Below are positions 39,362 to 49,787 of a stretch of DNA of 64,000 nt, one piece after another. Each line of letters begins with the position of its first letter. Position 1 is the stretch's first letter. Position numbers and translations under genes: made by a program. This stretch comes from Tetramitus jugosus (lineage: Eukaryota; Heterolobosea; Eutetramitea; Acrasida; Vahlkampfiidae). The notes under the pieces were generated by a model. That model saw only the letters and a program-made list of their open reading frames with translations. It was not told where the DNA came from and made no database searches. The stretch is taken from positions 434,001 through 498,000 of the forward strand of contig OW569347.1 in assembly GCA_937625935.1 (NCBI GenBank). Reading direction: 5' to 3'.

Positions 39362-42300
39362 TCAATATAAATCATTGTCAATGCCTTTTGCGTTGAATAG
39401 GAATTGAGACAAAATACCTTGAGAATGCTGGTACTGATCACCAGTCACAGGATCATTTGTGATTGCAACTAACTCTGAAGATGTCAAAGGAGATCCATCC
39501 CCATTGTTCGATACACGCACAACTTCTTCACACCCAAATGCCTGCTCTCCCGAATGATGATCAACAAGAGAATTATTATCAGTGTTTCGTTCTCCAATCG
39601 GTGCACCTTGACGCGGATTGGGGTATGTCATTTCATTCCCAAGACGCACTTGTTTCCTTACTTGGAGGCTCTCTGGAACGGTGCAGGTGTAAGTTGTTAT
39701 ATCTCGTTCCAATACAACTGAAAGAACTATGTTAAACTTATGTAGAAACTCATCTTTCTCCTTGCTTTGCGTCTCAAGTTCTTCAATATCGGTGTTCTCT
39801 AGATTGGACTGTGCTTGATTGTGAGTTTGACCGCGACATTGATCACTTTGATCTGTGTCTGGATCAGACAAATCGTCTAAGGTCACTCGAATTGCACCAT
39901 TTTCTTCCTCTTCCTCTGGTTCTAGTTCATAATTGACATCAAAGATTTCCATGAAGGAGTCGGTTGACAAGATGTTCTCCAGGTCAAGTTCACGAACAAT
40001 AAATGGTTCTTTTGCGTCCCGACGTCGCTTACGTGCTCTCCGTAGATTCCAGTTGCAACCATCATAGGAACCTGATAGATGGAGCTGGCGAATAGTGTGA
40101 AGAAATATCTGAAGCATCTTATCACAAGGAACCTTGGTGGTGCTGGATGACGAACCCTTGAAAGATGCTCTTTCCTCGATCATACAGCCATGTTGATGAT
40201 GCGCCTCTAGGGCCTGACCGGAATAAGGCTGAAGGGATCCGTGTTTTGCCAACAGTTCTGGAAGGTGCTTGACGACAATGTGGTAGTAATAGCCCATTCG
40301 GGCATTGGATCCGAAGCGAGAGTGAACAAGGATGTCCATCCGCTTCAGGATAGAGTCCAACTGATTGAGTCCTCTTTTATCCAGCTGTTGGTTCGTCGCC
40401 TCCAAATATCCGAAGCAAACAAAACACCACAACAACCATATGTCAGCCAAAGATTGATCACGAATGTTGGAGATGTTGGAGAACATAGTAGGAGCATTTC
40501 TTATTATTGCATCACATTGGGCCCCAGTTAATCTGGGGACTTCTATCTTTGCATTGTCTGGTTGACTTTGGTCATCGTCCTCAGATCCAGTGTATGAAGT
40601 GACAATTGAATCCATCTTAAATTCAAAATTGCTCAACAATGGTATCGAGCGTATTTTGTTCCTCAGATCTGAGATGCCATCAAAATCGAAACATAGAGCC
40701 ATGTTCAACAATAATCGTCGTGTTATGGCTTGTTTACAATGAAGTGTACAAATCACAACATCGATGGCATTTTGAAGGAAGATAATCTGCCGAGGCCCGT
40801 ATGGTTCAGATTGTTTGTTGCATTCGATCTTGGGACACACACAGTATGGACAGAATAGAGTGGAATTCTCCCTGCTGTACAACCCTCCATCGCATACGGT
40901 GTCCAGGAACGCCAAGTCTGAACACCATATGAAGGTGACAACAACGAACAACATCGCTCCGAGAGGATGAGTGCCATGAGCGACAGGAAGTATGTAAGAG
41001 AGTCCACCAGCCTGCATTACTTCCTTGACAACATTAAATGTTGATTCAAGCAGACCTCTGGCTATCTTCTCAGAGCCTTTCCAGAAAATAGTGGGAAAAA
41101 CTGAGTAGCGAGATTGAGTATCAAATTGAGAGAGTCCAATAGGCTTGACAGCAAAGATATTTTGGCCTCCATGATTGCTCCGTCCATCTCCAGAGAGAAC
41201 GATGCTAATTCTGGATGGAACAGAGCTGTATCTCGCTTGAACCCTCATCATCTCTTTTACAACAAACAAAAGACTACACTTCCACCCAATATGCTCACCA
41301 TCGACATCCCATACCTCTTTAACTTGCCAATTTTCCATCAGATACTTATTCAACTTCGACCTGAGACGCTGAATCTCGGTCTTTGATGGAAAGAGCCAGT
41401 TAAGAAATAGTGAATGATAAAAGCAGAAATAATTGTTATCCGAGATGAAATTTCGATCCTTGTTGAACAGCATCATATGATTGTTGAAGCTACTTGAAGC
41501 ATCTTGAACCATCTGATACACAAACAGTAGATGTTTCTTCGATGATTGAATGAATGCAGTAAGAATCGATACTGAAATCTTCAGGTTGACTCTTGAAGTA
41601 TGCGATCATCACTGTTAAAAAGCTTTGGAACAACAGAGCCAGTTGCCATTTGATTGCGATCACGAATCTTTTGGCATTAATCGACCACTGTTTGTCAGAG
41701 CATTTCGATAGTTCTTTGTCATGTTTTCTTCCGGGCTTTGGAACAAGGGTAGTACCTCCACATTGATCACATAGCATATCCAACGCGGAGCTGTCATATT
41801 CCCTTTCTTGAATCAACCGATTCGCTCTCTCGACAATATCCTTGAGTTCTTGATTTCCTGTCCTGTTGTTTCGTGTTGATAGTGATACTCGATACAGTGA
41901 TTGTTCATACTGCGAATTTTCTGTTTGTGAACCTTCAAGTTGATCATGATCCTGCTCGATTGAACCTCGCTTTCTCTTTCTTTGAATTCTAAAATTCTCT
42001 ACTTGATACCGAGTACAATCTAAATACTCACAATTGTTTGAAAGTGCCTCCTCTAAGTATTCAAGTAGTCGAGATCGAACAGATGGATCGCAGTGGGGGT
42101 CATACAATATTCTTGTCACCCATTTCAACGATCCAAACACGTGCCCATTCATTTTAATTCCTATCTCATCGAGTGGGATCAAACGATTGAATCTAATGTG
42201 CTTATGCTGCTTAAGGTCAAATGCAGCCTTAAATATTGTGCTGACAGAGTACAAGCGTTGGTTGTTGTGTATGATCCAGTAAACAGTGAATTGTGACTCA

Positions 42301-42422
42301 ATAGAAGGAGGAGGATGGATGTGTGGTGTGGTGAGTGAACTTGGTGAGGGTTCAGAGACAGATGGAAGAGTATAGCAACCAAATAGTTGAGGTGCGAATA
42401 GAAAGTGATTCATGTTTGCCAT
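39362..42422 (-). pseudogene. Large protein paralogue 2, interrupted by one +1 frameshift
   Basis: Homologous to the 34622-37594 protein along its whole length (~1020 codons). The frame from ATG 42422 runs through YSVSTI, KPGRKHDKELS and AYFKSQPEDF, then changes. Near 41573 one extra base is present compared with paralogue 1, after which the second frame continues unbroken to 39362 with SGDGRSNHGGQNI, KPIGLSQFD, CDGGLYS, CPYCVCPKIEC, HCKQAITRRLLLNMAL, GSLQPYSGQALEAHHQ and CNWNLRR. Since the 719 residues after the break have no further stop, the lesion is very recent, a sequencing error, or a programmed +1 shift. Confidence 0.75.
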
Positions 42423-42820
42423 GGTCTTGTCTGCCTGTTTGATCTTCAGTCAACCGACAAAACATGCCCGTAAAAATAAGTTGTTTACAAAGATTCTGTG
42501 CAACTTTGCACAGAGCGATTTTCTCTCCCTATCTCATTGTGTGAGGGAAAAAAATATTCCTGTTCAGGAATACAAGCAAATAATTTACAAAGGAAGCTGT
42601 CTCTGAAGCATTCTGAGTCATGATCCTCAGGTGTTGAGAAGACTTTCACCAAATAGGTTCAGCCTTCGTCTCCCTCTACCACAGATCGATTGGCTGTGAA
42701 GGATAGAGTCCAATTGGGCTCAGCCTGACAAACTGAAGGGACCTCTCGTCTCCGTTTCATGTTGTGCACAAACTGATTTGCCTGCCTTTTTGCCGAAAAG
42801 CTGTCTATTGTCTTGAATAC
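42423..42820. other. Spacer with two short perfect inverted repeats
   Basis: No gene is recognised. CTGTGCA/TGCACAG at 42496-42513 and TATTCCTG/CAGGAATA at 42555-42572 are short dyads upstream of the large paralogue 2, possible operator-like sites. The remainder to 42820 may be old retroelement flank. Confidence 0.4.
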
Positions 42821-43382
42821 AACCATTTCGGTTGCTCATTTTTTTGTCTTGAATACTCAAGCATCTCTGGTTAGTTAATCCCAGTTGGCTAGCAATGGCG
42901 GTCGAAGCAATTACTCTTCTCCTTTGTTGTTGTGAACAGGTGGTGGAGTCTTGAAGCATCTCTGTCTCCGCTGCCACAGCTTTCTTCATTACATAAGACC
43001 CTCAATGATCTCCATGATGGCATCTGTTTCAACGCCTATCATTCCTTGCAACAAATCACGGCTGGACCAGTGCTCACCACCTTTCCTTCTTAGTCGCATC
43101 TCGTCAAACCCAATATCGTTCGTGCCCCTTTTTCTGCTCTTCAACTTGCTTCTTGCCACCCTTGCTAGTCCGCACTCCACAAGTAGATGCACGATGGTTT
43201 CTGGAGTTTTGCAATAGTGTGTGCAAGTGACATCGATCAGCGGATTATACAGCTGTCGAACACCAGTGCAGCAGCCAGCGCTACAGTCCTCTGTTCTTCT
43301 ACCTCCACTAGCTCAGGGATTCTCAACACAGCACACGGCGAAGGCTGTTGCCGGATGCCTTCACCAATTTTGTTGAACCACC
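42821..43382 (-). mobile_element. Non-LTR retrotransposon fragment C (5'-truncated, most decayed)
   Basis: On the minus strand the fragment starts after the junction octamer at 43383-43390. It encodes the end of a LINE ORF2: a zinc-knuckle CTHYCKTPETIVHLLVEC, then SSRDLLQGMIGVETDAIMEIIEGL, matching KEYMLGMLGIETRALKQVIKGL in copy A. It ends near GAGCAACCGAAATGGTTGTAT, the same 3' terminus as copies A and B, but without a long poly(A). A 13-bp direct repeat (TTGTCTTGAATAC) at 42808-42820 and 42844-42856 brackets this terminus. Confidence 0.7.
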
Positions 43383-43390
43383 AGATTCCG
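43383..43390. repeat. Retroelement junction octamer AGATTCCG (C/A)
   Basis: Plus-strand AGATTCCG (CGGAATCT in element orientation) directly after the poly(A) tail of copy A and before copy C. Identical octamers occur at 48459-48466 and 49588-49595. Confidence 0.8.
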
Positions 43391-43413
43391 TTTTTTTTTT
43401 TTTTTTTTAAATA

Positions 43414-43528
43414 CAACCATTGGTTGCTCATTTTACTTCTTTGTTGATTCTCTGTATCGGTTTCGTGACGGCAGAATGCCGTCATTATTGATTCAAGTAG
43501 TTGCTAATGCTCGTAGAGCATTAGCAAC
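43414..43528 (-). ncRNA. Structured 3' end of LINE copy A (three hairpins)
   Basis: A 13-bp perfect hairpin with 3-nt loop at 43500-43528 includes the ORF2 stop codon. A second hairpin, TGACGGCA/TGCCGTCA, lies at 43466-43484, and a short CAACC/GGTTG hairpin at 43414-43426 abuts the poly(A). The same three occur in copy B with compensatory changes. Confidence 0.75.
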
Positions 43529-46500
43529 CAGCAATCTCCTTTGAACTCGTGAAGAGGCGTCGCATCACCTCCACACATCTCCTCTTTGTATGATCGACAA
43601 ATTGTTGGGACTTCTCCCTTGCCTTCTTCTTCTCTATTCCACTCTTCGTCAGTCCTTTGATCACTTGTTTCAGCGCCCTTGTTTCAATACCCAACATGCC
43701 AAGCATGTATTCCTTGCTAGTTTTCCTCCGCTTATTGACTAGTAATGCACCGTTGCTCCATCGTTGGTTGTCGAACCACATGTCTACTCTTTGGTCCTTG
43801 TGAAGACCCATTTTACTCAGCTTGGTGGAAACTTCCTTCACCAACAGCTTTCTGGCCATTATCGCCACCGGGCATCTAACGAGACAATGTAACACCGTTT
43901 CCTGTTCAAATTTGCATTTGGGACATAGCGTATCCATGTCCACTACTCCATAGAGATGTTGGACAACGGCCTTAGTGTGAATTGTGTGACTTTTCACCTG
44001 AGCCACAAACCATTCCAGTGCACGGTCGACCCTGAAAGGGCATCTCATAAATTTAAAATCTACAGCACCTCCTAAACACTTAGACTGTATCCACCATACC
44101 TTCTCCTCTTTCACCCTATCCCTATGTCGTCGCAAGAAGACTCGCCACAACTGTTCCTTCTCTACGACCTCAAAACTATCATTGTACATTAACCTTGGGG
44201 TAGTGTCGGCTGAATGCTCGTGATTTCCATTGCACTGTAGCATTTCAAGGTCACTTGTCAAGTAATGTATCTGCGAGAACTAATTCCAAAATTTCCATGC
44301 CTTTTGACCAATTCGCTATGCCTGATCCACTTTCCACCCACTGTCAATTGACTCCTCAGCCCTATTCCCACCTTGAACAACCTTTAGATGATGTCATTTG
44401 GCTGAGAGAGTGCCAGATTGCAACTCAGACAGTTGACCTCATTCCCACAAGAAATAGTGAGGTGGTTGGTGTGCATACGGACAGCACACCACTTAAGATA
44501 GCTATGTGCGACGAGCTCAATCCTGTTGTTGGATTGAAATACATTCTCTACCTGGAATGTTTGTAGATGCCTGATCTCCTCAAGCGTATCCAACAACAGT
44601 CTGTGAGCCTCGCCATCATGCTTCCCTTTCAGCATGTTGATGATGAACCAAGCAGTGTTCACCAGCAATGATTCCTCAAATCTACGGAGACCGAAGCCAC
44701 CATTATCGCACGCCACATGCAACAATTCTGAGGGGTACCTCCGCATTGCAACAGAACCCCGTTTGATCAATGCTTTGCCTATATGATTCACTCGGTTGAT
44801 CCACCCTGCCCCCCACTCAGTGAACTCGGAAGCGTAAAGAAACACCGGGTGGATGCATGTGTTGACGATCCTCGCTACTTGTCTGGCAGTTAGTCTCATA
44901 ATGTGGAGTCGCTTGATGACCCTTTCCACCTTGTCTCGGGCTTGCTCTTTCTGTTTGACAGTGCAACCATTTAGGTTCGTGAAGAGTCCTAGTGCCCTGA
45001 AAACTTTCCTACTTCCATTTGCAGCCACAACCACTCCATTGACCATTATATTATGGTCTGATGGTGTTTTTCCATGTTTTCTGACATACAATTCCAGCTT
45101 GGTGGGGTGCATGGTCATCTTTAACTTACCCAAAACCTCGTTCATGCGGTTTGCAGTCATCTCGATGTCATTTCTATCACTTGACATGAGATTACAATCG
45201 TCCACGTACGCAACATTCCAAATGTTTTGAGTCCCTGCCGGGTAACCCTTAGCAAGCCTGGCAGTATACAGTAGCACAGTTTGATGGACTAGAACGTACG
45301 TAGTTGGTGACAACGAATCACCCTGCCTTGTACCCTTACCTATTGGAAAACGTCGCGATAATGTTCCCGTCATCACCCGGGCCCAATTGTTTGTAACCAT
45401 ATCGTGTACCAGTCCGACGATACTACTTGGGAATCCAAAGAACGAGTACACTTCCCTGATGGCGTTGTGTGGGACAGAATCAAAAGCTTTCGCAATATCG
45501 GTCAGCAACAAATACAACTGGCTATCGTTCCTGTTTGCATGGTCGATTACACCCCTCATAATCGATAGCTTCTCTCTGATGTCCCTGAATTTCCTACCTC
45601 CTCCTTGAGTATTTGTGAATATCGAAGCCGCTTCCGCTGCCTTAGACACTCTGGTGTTAAGCAATCTGGTGAACAGCTTAGCCACTGAGCTGAGGAGGCA
45701 GATGGGCCTGTAGTTCGCAATGTCTTGTGCACTCCCTTTCTTGTACGCCGGAATAATCGTACACTCCTTCCACACGGTGGGGAACACCCCACTCACCAGT
45801 ATGTTGTTGAAAAGGTGGGCCAGCACTTCTGCTAGTTCCCAACTGTAATCTCTGCTTTCAGTCACTGGCATTTTGAGCATTTCGTTGTGAATGCCATCAG
45901 GCCCCGGGCATTTCCTATTCCTCAGCCATTTAACTTCATTACGAACTTCTTCCACCGTGATCTCCGTAAATTCCTTCTTAATCATTTCCTCCATTCTGGG
46001 AGCTTCAAGCTCACTAAGATAGCTCATGTCCGCATAGGAATGTGAGAAGGCCGACTCAAAATATTCTGCCGCCTTGCTGCTTACCTTTTCTGGGTCGGCG
46101 TGAGTCATGCCCTCTTCTTCAATGGTGTTAAGCCTGATTCGGTTAGATTTCTTTGCGCTTGCCGTAGAGAAGAACTTACTCGGGTTTACGAACTCTGATG
46201 TTCTTGCAACCCACTCCCACCGTCTGAATCTCTTACATGTGTGTCTAGTCCTCTCTTGATGCAATCTCTGATTGATTATTCCCAGTGTCGACCATACTGA
46301 CTCTCTTCCTATTTCTGTTTGTCCACCATAGTTAGTGAGTACTTTACACAAATGCTCGCCGACAGTACCGCTGACTAGATAATCGAGCACAAGTTTTCTG
46401 CTCTGGATGAGTCTTCTCACACGCCTATTATCCACCCAGCGCTTTGTAGTGCTCTGTTCGCCAAAGAACTCCACAGCCCGAGTAACCAGGACTTTGGTCA

Positions 46501-47350
46501 ACATTTCGCATTGTGTTTGTGGGTCACTCATATCCTCTATCCGTTGCTTAGACAGATCAGACAGCACTTCAGTGGCGTAGTTCGCCCATCTACTGTCCAG
46601 TTTGTTCTTGGGGAAGACCATGCTTGTTCTATCATCCTTGTCACAGCCATCAGTCTTGTGTTCCACTTCCACTGACACCTTCGTTGGTATGTGATCAGTC
46701 AGAGCCCCGTTTCTTGTGAACGCTTCTATATTTCGGACGACACTTAGAGCTGCCTTGTTGGCCCATGTAGAATCAATTCTAGATGACATAGTCCTCTTGA
46801 AGTAGGTGTGGAATTTATGCACTCCTAACACCTGGTTGATATCCTGCATGTTACAACTATACATGGAGCTGATCAGACAATTCGTATTCGGATCTTTGCG
46901 ACCCGATGTTCTGTCCTCCTTAGCGACCACTGCATTATGATCACCTCCAAATAGGACCTTACCAGATGATGCGATACTGCTCATTGTTTCTTTGACGTAG
47001 TTGTAGTGGGGAACATCAATCTTGTGTGGACCGTAATGATTAGCAATGTAAATGGTTTCACTGGCACATTCTACTCTCACCACTTGGAGGCGTTCCCCGT
47101 TGTGGACACTGCCATAACTGGTGACGTTCTTCGTGTTGATAATCGTAGCCAGATATCGACTGGGAAATTCGCATAGGATTGCATAATTCAGTGCTGCCAA
47201 TTGTTTTTGCAACCGCGTCAGTTGCGCCTGGTGTAATATTCTTGTTTCTTGCAGCAAAAGCACATCGATGTCCTCCTGCTCCAACATGTTGAGTATGTCG
47301 ACGGATTTACCAGGCAGTCCGTTGACATTGTACCACATGATTTCTAACAT
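43521..47350 (-). pseudogene. LINE copy A ORF2: APE endonuclease–reverse transcriptase–zinc knuckle, broken near the C-terminus
   Basis: From ATG 47350 a 988-codon frame runs to 44384. It begins with the endonuclease (EIMWYNVNGLPGK, LLLQETRI, FGGDHNAV, final LTDHIPTKV). The reverse transcriptase follows: CPGPDGIHNEML, PAYKKGSAQDIANYRPICLLS, LLTDIAKAFDSVPH, GTRQGDSLSP and the catalytic AYVDD at residues ~714-718. After SQPND a stop interrupts; homologous sequence continues in a shifted frame, and again shifted in 44261-43521, which holds the zinc knuckle CPKCKFEQETVLHCLVRC. At least one stop and two shifts therefore separate the C-terminus. The ORF2 start overlaps the ORF1 stop as ATGTTAG. APE-type LINEs integrate by target-primed reverse transcription. 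Confidence 0.88.
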
Positions 47351-48448
47351 TGGTTCGGAACTCTCCTCGGCACTCCCGCTTCAGGTGCCCTTCTGCTTCT
47401 TAAAGACGGCAATCTGATCGGAGTGTTGACCAATTGCCTCTTTCTCTGATTTTGTTCATCCAGTTGCGTGGTGGAGCACCTCTTGCCGTTACTCTTCACA
47501 GGAGTGTCTCCGCCATTCACGAGACACATCTCGGCCAGTTCCTCGAAAGCTGACCTGCTTCCTAGTGCACTCGTGCTCTTACTTCTACGTCTTTGAGGGG
47601 AGTGGCCTAGATCATCTAGCATATCGTCTCTTACATCAGGAAGTAAAACTGAGTCCCAATTATCTGTTTCCACTGCTAGCTGCGCAGTGGTTTGTGTTGC
47701 TTCAGCCCCGTCTCTTGACTGGTTCGATGCTCGCTTCTTAGTCGTCCTCTTCTGTATCTTCCTTTGTGGCTCCTCTTGCTGAATAGAAGCATTTACTTTG
47801 AGCTTATTCAACTCCAGTTCCAACTTGTTCATTTTTCTTGTAAGAGACTCGACCATTAGAGTGAGTTGTTTTCTAGTGGTTTCCAATCTTCGGTTAACCA
47901 CCATGATTGGTTCCTCCCTTCTTTCAGTGTACTTGCTCACCTTCACACTGAGACGAGAATCTCCAATCAGTGCTTGCGCGTATGTTGGTGACCTCATTGT
48001 AACAAAGGCCGTATTACTGTTCTTCACCACTTGTTGTACTTTCTCAGTTCCAACAAGTCTCCTCCGTAGTTTTTCCTTCTACACCATGCATAACAAGCTT
48101 CTTGTCATTGTCTAATCCTCTCTTGATGAATGCCTTGGCATTTTTCACACACTTTGTTGTGTTGAAATGCTCCACAAACTCATAGATCTCGTCTTTCTTG
48201 ATGTTGAGCCATGCAATGTACTCATCTTTCTCCCATTTGATCACCTGGACTCTAGTGGCCCAAGGTGAACACCTGCTTGCGACATGCCTCGCAACCTCCA
48301 TGACCGAGCCCTGTTGGTTACTACCCTTAATGACCACTTCACGTTTGTTGACTGTACCTCCTGTGGGAAGTGTAGTCCATACCGCATGCCTGTTTTTGAC
48401 ATACTCGCGCACCCCTTGAGAGGATGGAATGATTTCGTTTGTTGGCAT
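47344..48448 (-). pseudogene. LINE copy A ORF1, frameshifted
   Basis: Frame from ATG 48448 (MPTNEIIPSSQGVREYVKN) to a stop at about 48044, then a second frame from about 48085 to 47344. The two parts would join near LVMHGV / LRRRLVGTEKVQQVV. The second half contains a likely coiled coil (RRLETTRKQLTLMVESLTRK, MNKLELELNKLK) and basic stretches (KRTTKKR). This is consistent with an RNA-binding, trimerising ORF1 protein. No CCHC knuckle is seen. Identification rests mostly on position before ORF2. Confidence 0.65.
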
Positions 48449-48458
48449 CTGTTTTTTG

Positions 48459-48466
48459 AGATTCCG
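48459..48466. repeat. Retroelement junction octamer AGATTCCG (A/B)
   Basis: Lies between the poly(A) of copy B and the 5' start of copy A. In element orientation the context is CAAAAACGGAATCT, shared with the octamer upstream of copy B. Confidence 0.8.
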
Positions 48467-48498
48467 TTTTTGTTTTTTTTTTTTTTTTTTTTTTAATA

Positions 48499-48626
48499 CA
48501 ACCAATGGTTGCGCTGTTTATTCTGTGTCTCTTCTCTTTACACAAGGTAACTAGTATGATTGTGGCGGCAGAATGCCGCCACTGTTAAATTATTTTCGTT
48601 GCTGATGCTCTGCGAGCATCAGCAAC
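48499..48626 (-). ncRNA. Structured 3' end of LINE copy B (three hairpins)
   Basis: Hairpin GTTGCTGATGCTC/GAGCATCAGCAAC at 48598-48626 includes the TGA stop. GTGGCGGCA/TGCCGCCAC is at 48562-48582 and CAACC/GGTTG at 48499-48511 next to the poly(A). Stems differ from copy A by paired substitutions. Confidence 0.75.
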
Positions 48627-49587
48627 CAGCCATTTTCTTGGAGCTTGTGAAGAGGCGATGCATCACCTCCACACATCTCCTCTTGGTGTTGTCCACAAAC
48701 CGCTTAGCTTTCAGCTTGGCTACCTCCTTCTTGATTCCACTCTTCTTGAGCCCTTTGGTCACTTGCTTAATAGCTTGAGTTTCTACCCCTAACATTCCGA
48801 TCAAATAGTCTTTGCCTGTCTTTCTCTGCTCGTTCATTGTTCGTTTTCCATTGCACCACTGCTGGTTATCAAACCAAATATCAACACATTGCGACTTATG
48901 CAGACCCATAGAGCTTAACCTTTTTGAGACCTCCTTTGAGAGCAAAATCCTGGCCATTCGGGCAACTGGACAGTTCACAAGGCAATGCAAGACCGTCTCT
49001 TGCTCAAAATTGCACTTGGGACACGCCGTGTCCATATCTTCCACCCCGTAGAGATGCTTCACCACAGCTTTTGTGTGAAGTGTTTGGCTTTTGACTTGAG
49101 CAATGAACCATTCAAGCTTCCTATCAACCCTAAAGGGGCATTTCATAAAGGAGAAGTCTGTTGCACCTCCCAAACATGCCTTCTGAATCCACCACAACTT
49201 CTCCCGACCTATCAGATCTCGATACTGCCGAGTGAAAGCATGCCATATCTGCTTTTTTTCAACCACTTCAAAATTGTCCTTGTACATCAGTATTGGTAGG
49301 GTTGCAGCAGAACGATCGTGTGTGCCGTTGCATTGTAGGAGTTCAAGGTCCATGAGAATGTATCCATATCTCTTCGCACTGATGCCAAAGTTACCGTGCG
49401 CTTTGACAAGCTCGCCATGCTTGACCCATTTACCATTTCTTGTCAGCTGCTCCTTCAAGCTGACACCAATCTTAAAAAACTTCTTGGCCACATCGTTTGG
49501 TTGCGACATGGCAAGGTTACAGCTCAAACAATTGACCTCATCTCCATATGAGATAGTCAAATTGTTGTTGTGCATGCGCTCCGCACA
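48619..49587 (-). pseudogene. LINE copy B ORF2 C-terminal fragment
   Basis: An open frame of ~322 codons equal to the ORF2 C-terminus. It contains NEVNCLSC-like DEVNCLSCNLAMSQPND, KWVKHGELVKAHGNFGISAKRY, CPFRVDRKLEWFIAQVKSQ and the zinc knuckle CPKCNFEQETVLHCLVNC. It shows what the broken region of copy A should contain. Being 5'-truncated, it has no endonuclease or reverse transcriptase and is presumably not functional. Confidence 0.85.
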
Positions 49588-49595
49588 AGATTCCG
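49588..49595. repeat. Retroelement junction octamer AGATTCCG (B/tRNA flank)
   Basis: Upstream boundary of copy B, followed on the plus strand by eight T. 46 bp separate it from the tRNA-Asp 5' end. Confidence 0.8.
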
Positions 49596-49640
49596 TTTTT
49601 TTTGAGAATCACATATCACATATGCTTATCGTTAACAACT

Positions 49641-49711
49641 TCGGTCATGGTATAGGGGTAGCATTCCAGACTGTCACTCTGGCGACCCGGGTTCGATTCC
49701 CGGTGATCGAG
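49641..49711 (+). tRNA. tRNA-Asp (anticodon GTC)
   Basis: Full cloverleaf by eye. Acceptor TCGGTCA pairs with TGATCGA (one G·U). Anticodon stem CCAGA/TCTGG holds loop CTGTCAC with anticodon GTC at 49673-49675. T-arm is CCGGG-TTCGATT-CCCGG, and the discriminator base is G, as usual for tRNA-Asp. No intron. A short T run (ATCTTTT) just after the gene is a plausible RNA polymerase III terminator. Confidence 0.93.
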
Positions 49712-49787
49712 ATCTTTTGCCTGGTTGGCCAGTTTTCTGTTGCCTTGGGTGGAACATGTCAATTCGAACAAAAAGAACAAGTTTGCC

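Larger units (their letters stand above)
43391..48458 (-). mobile_element. Non-LTR (LINE-type) retrotransposon copy A, nearly complete but with disrupted frames
   Basis: About 5.07 kb, minus strand. Order: ORF1 (disrupted), ORF2 with APE endonuclease, reverse transcriptase and zinc knuckle, a structured 3' UTR, and an 18-nt poly(A). It starts directly after the octamer at 48459-48466, only 11 bp before the ORF1 ATG, so a 5' truncation is possible. Several frameshifts and a stop show the copy is inactive as it stands. Confidence 0.88.
48467..49587 (-). mobile_element. Non-LTR retrotransposon copy B (5'-truncated, best preserved C-terminus)
   Basis: About 1.1 kb, same orientation and family as copy A. 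It begins in the ORF2 codons for CAERMHNNNLTISYGDEVNCLSC, keeps an open frame to the natural stop at 48619, and ends in the conserved 3' UTR and a poly(A) of about 22 nt. The 5' boundary lies exactly at the octamer 49588-49595, 46 bp from the tRNA-Asp gene. Confidence 0.88.

Noticed and set aside
42951-43447. Plus-strand frames of about 90 codons
   Set aside because: Antisense to LINE fragment C, which has recognisable ORF2 motifs on the minus strand.
44255-44566. Plus-strand 103-codon frame over the broken end of LINE ORF2
   Set aside because: The minus strand carries homologous ORF2 sequence split by lesions, as shown by comparison with copy B.
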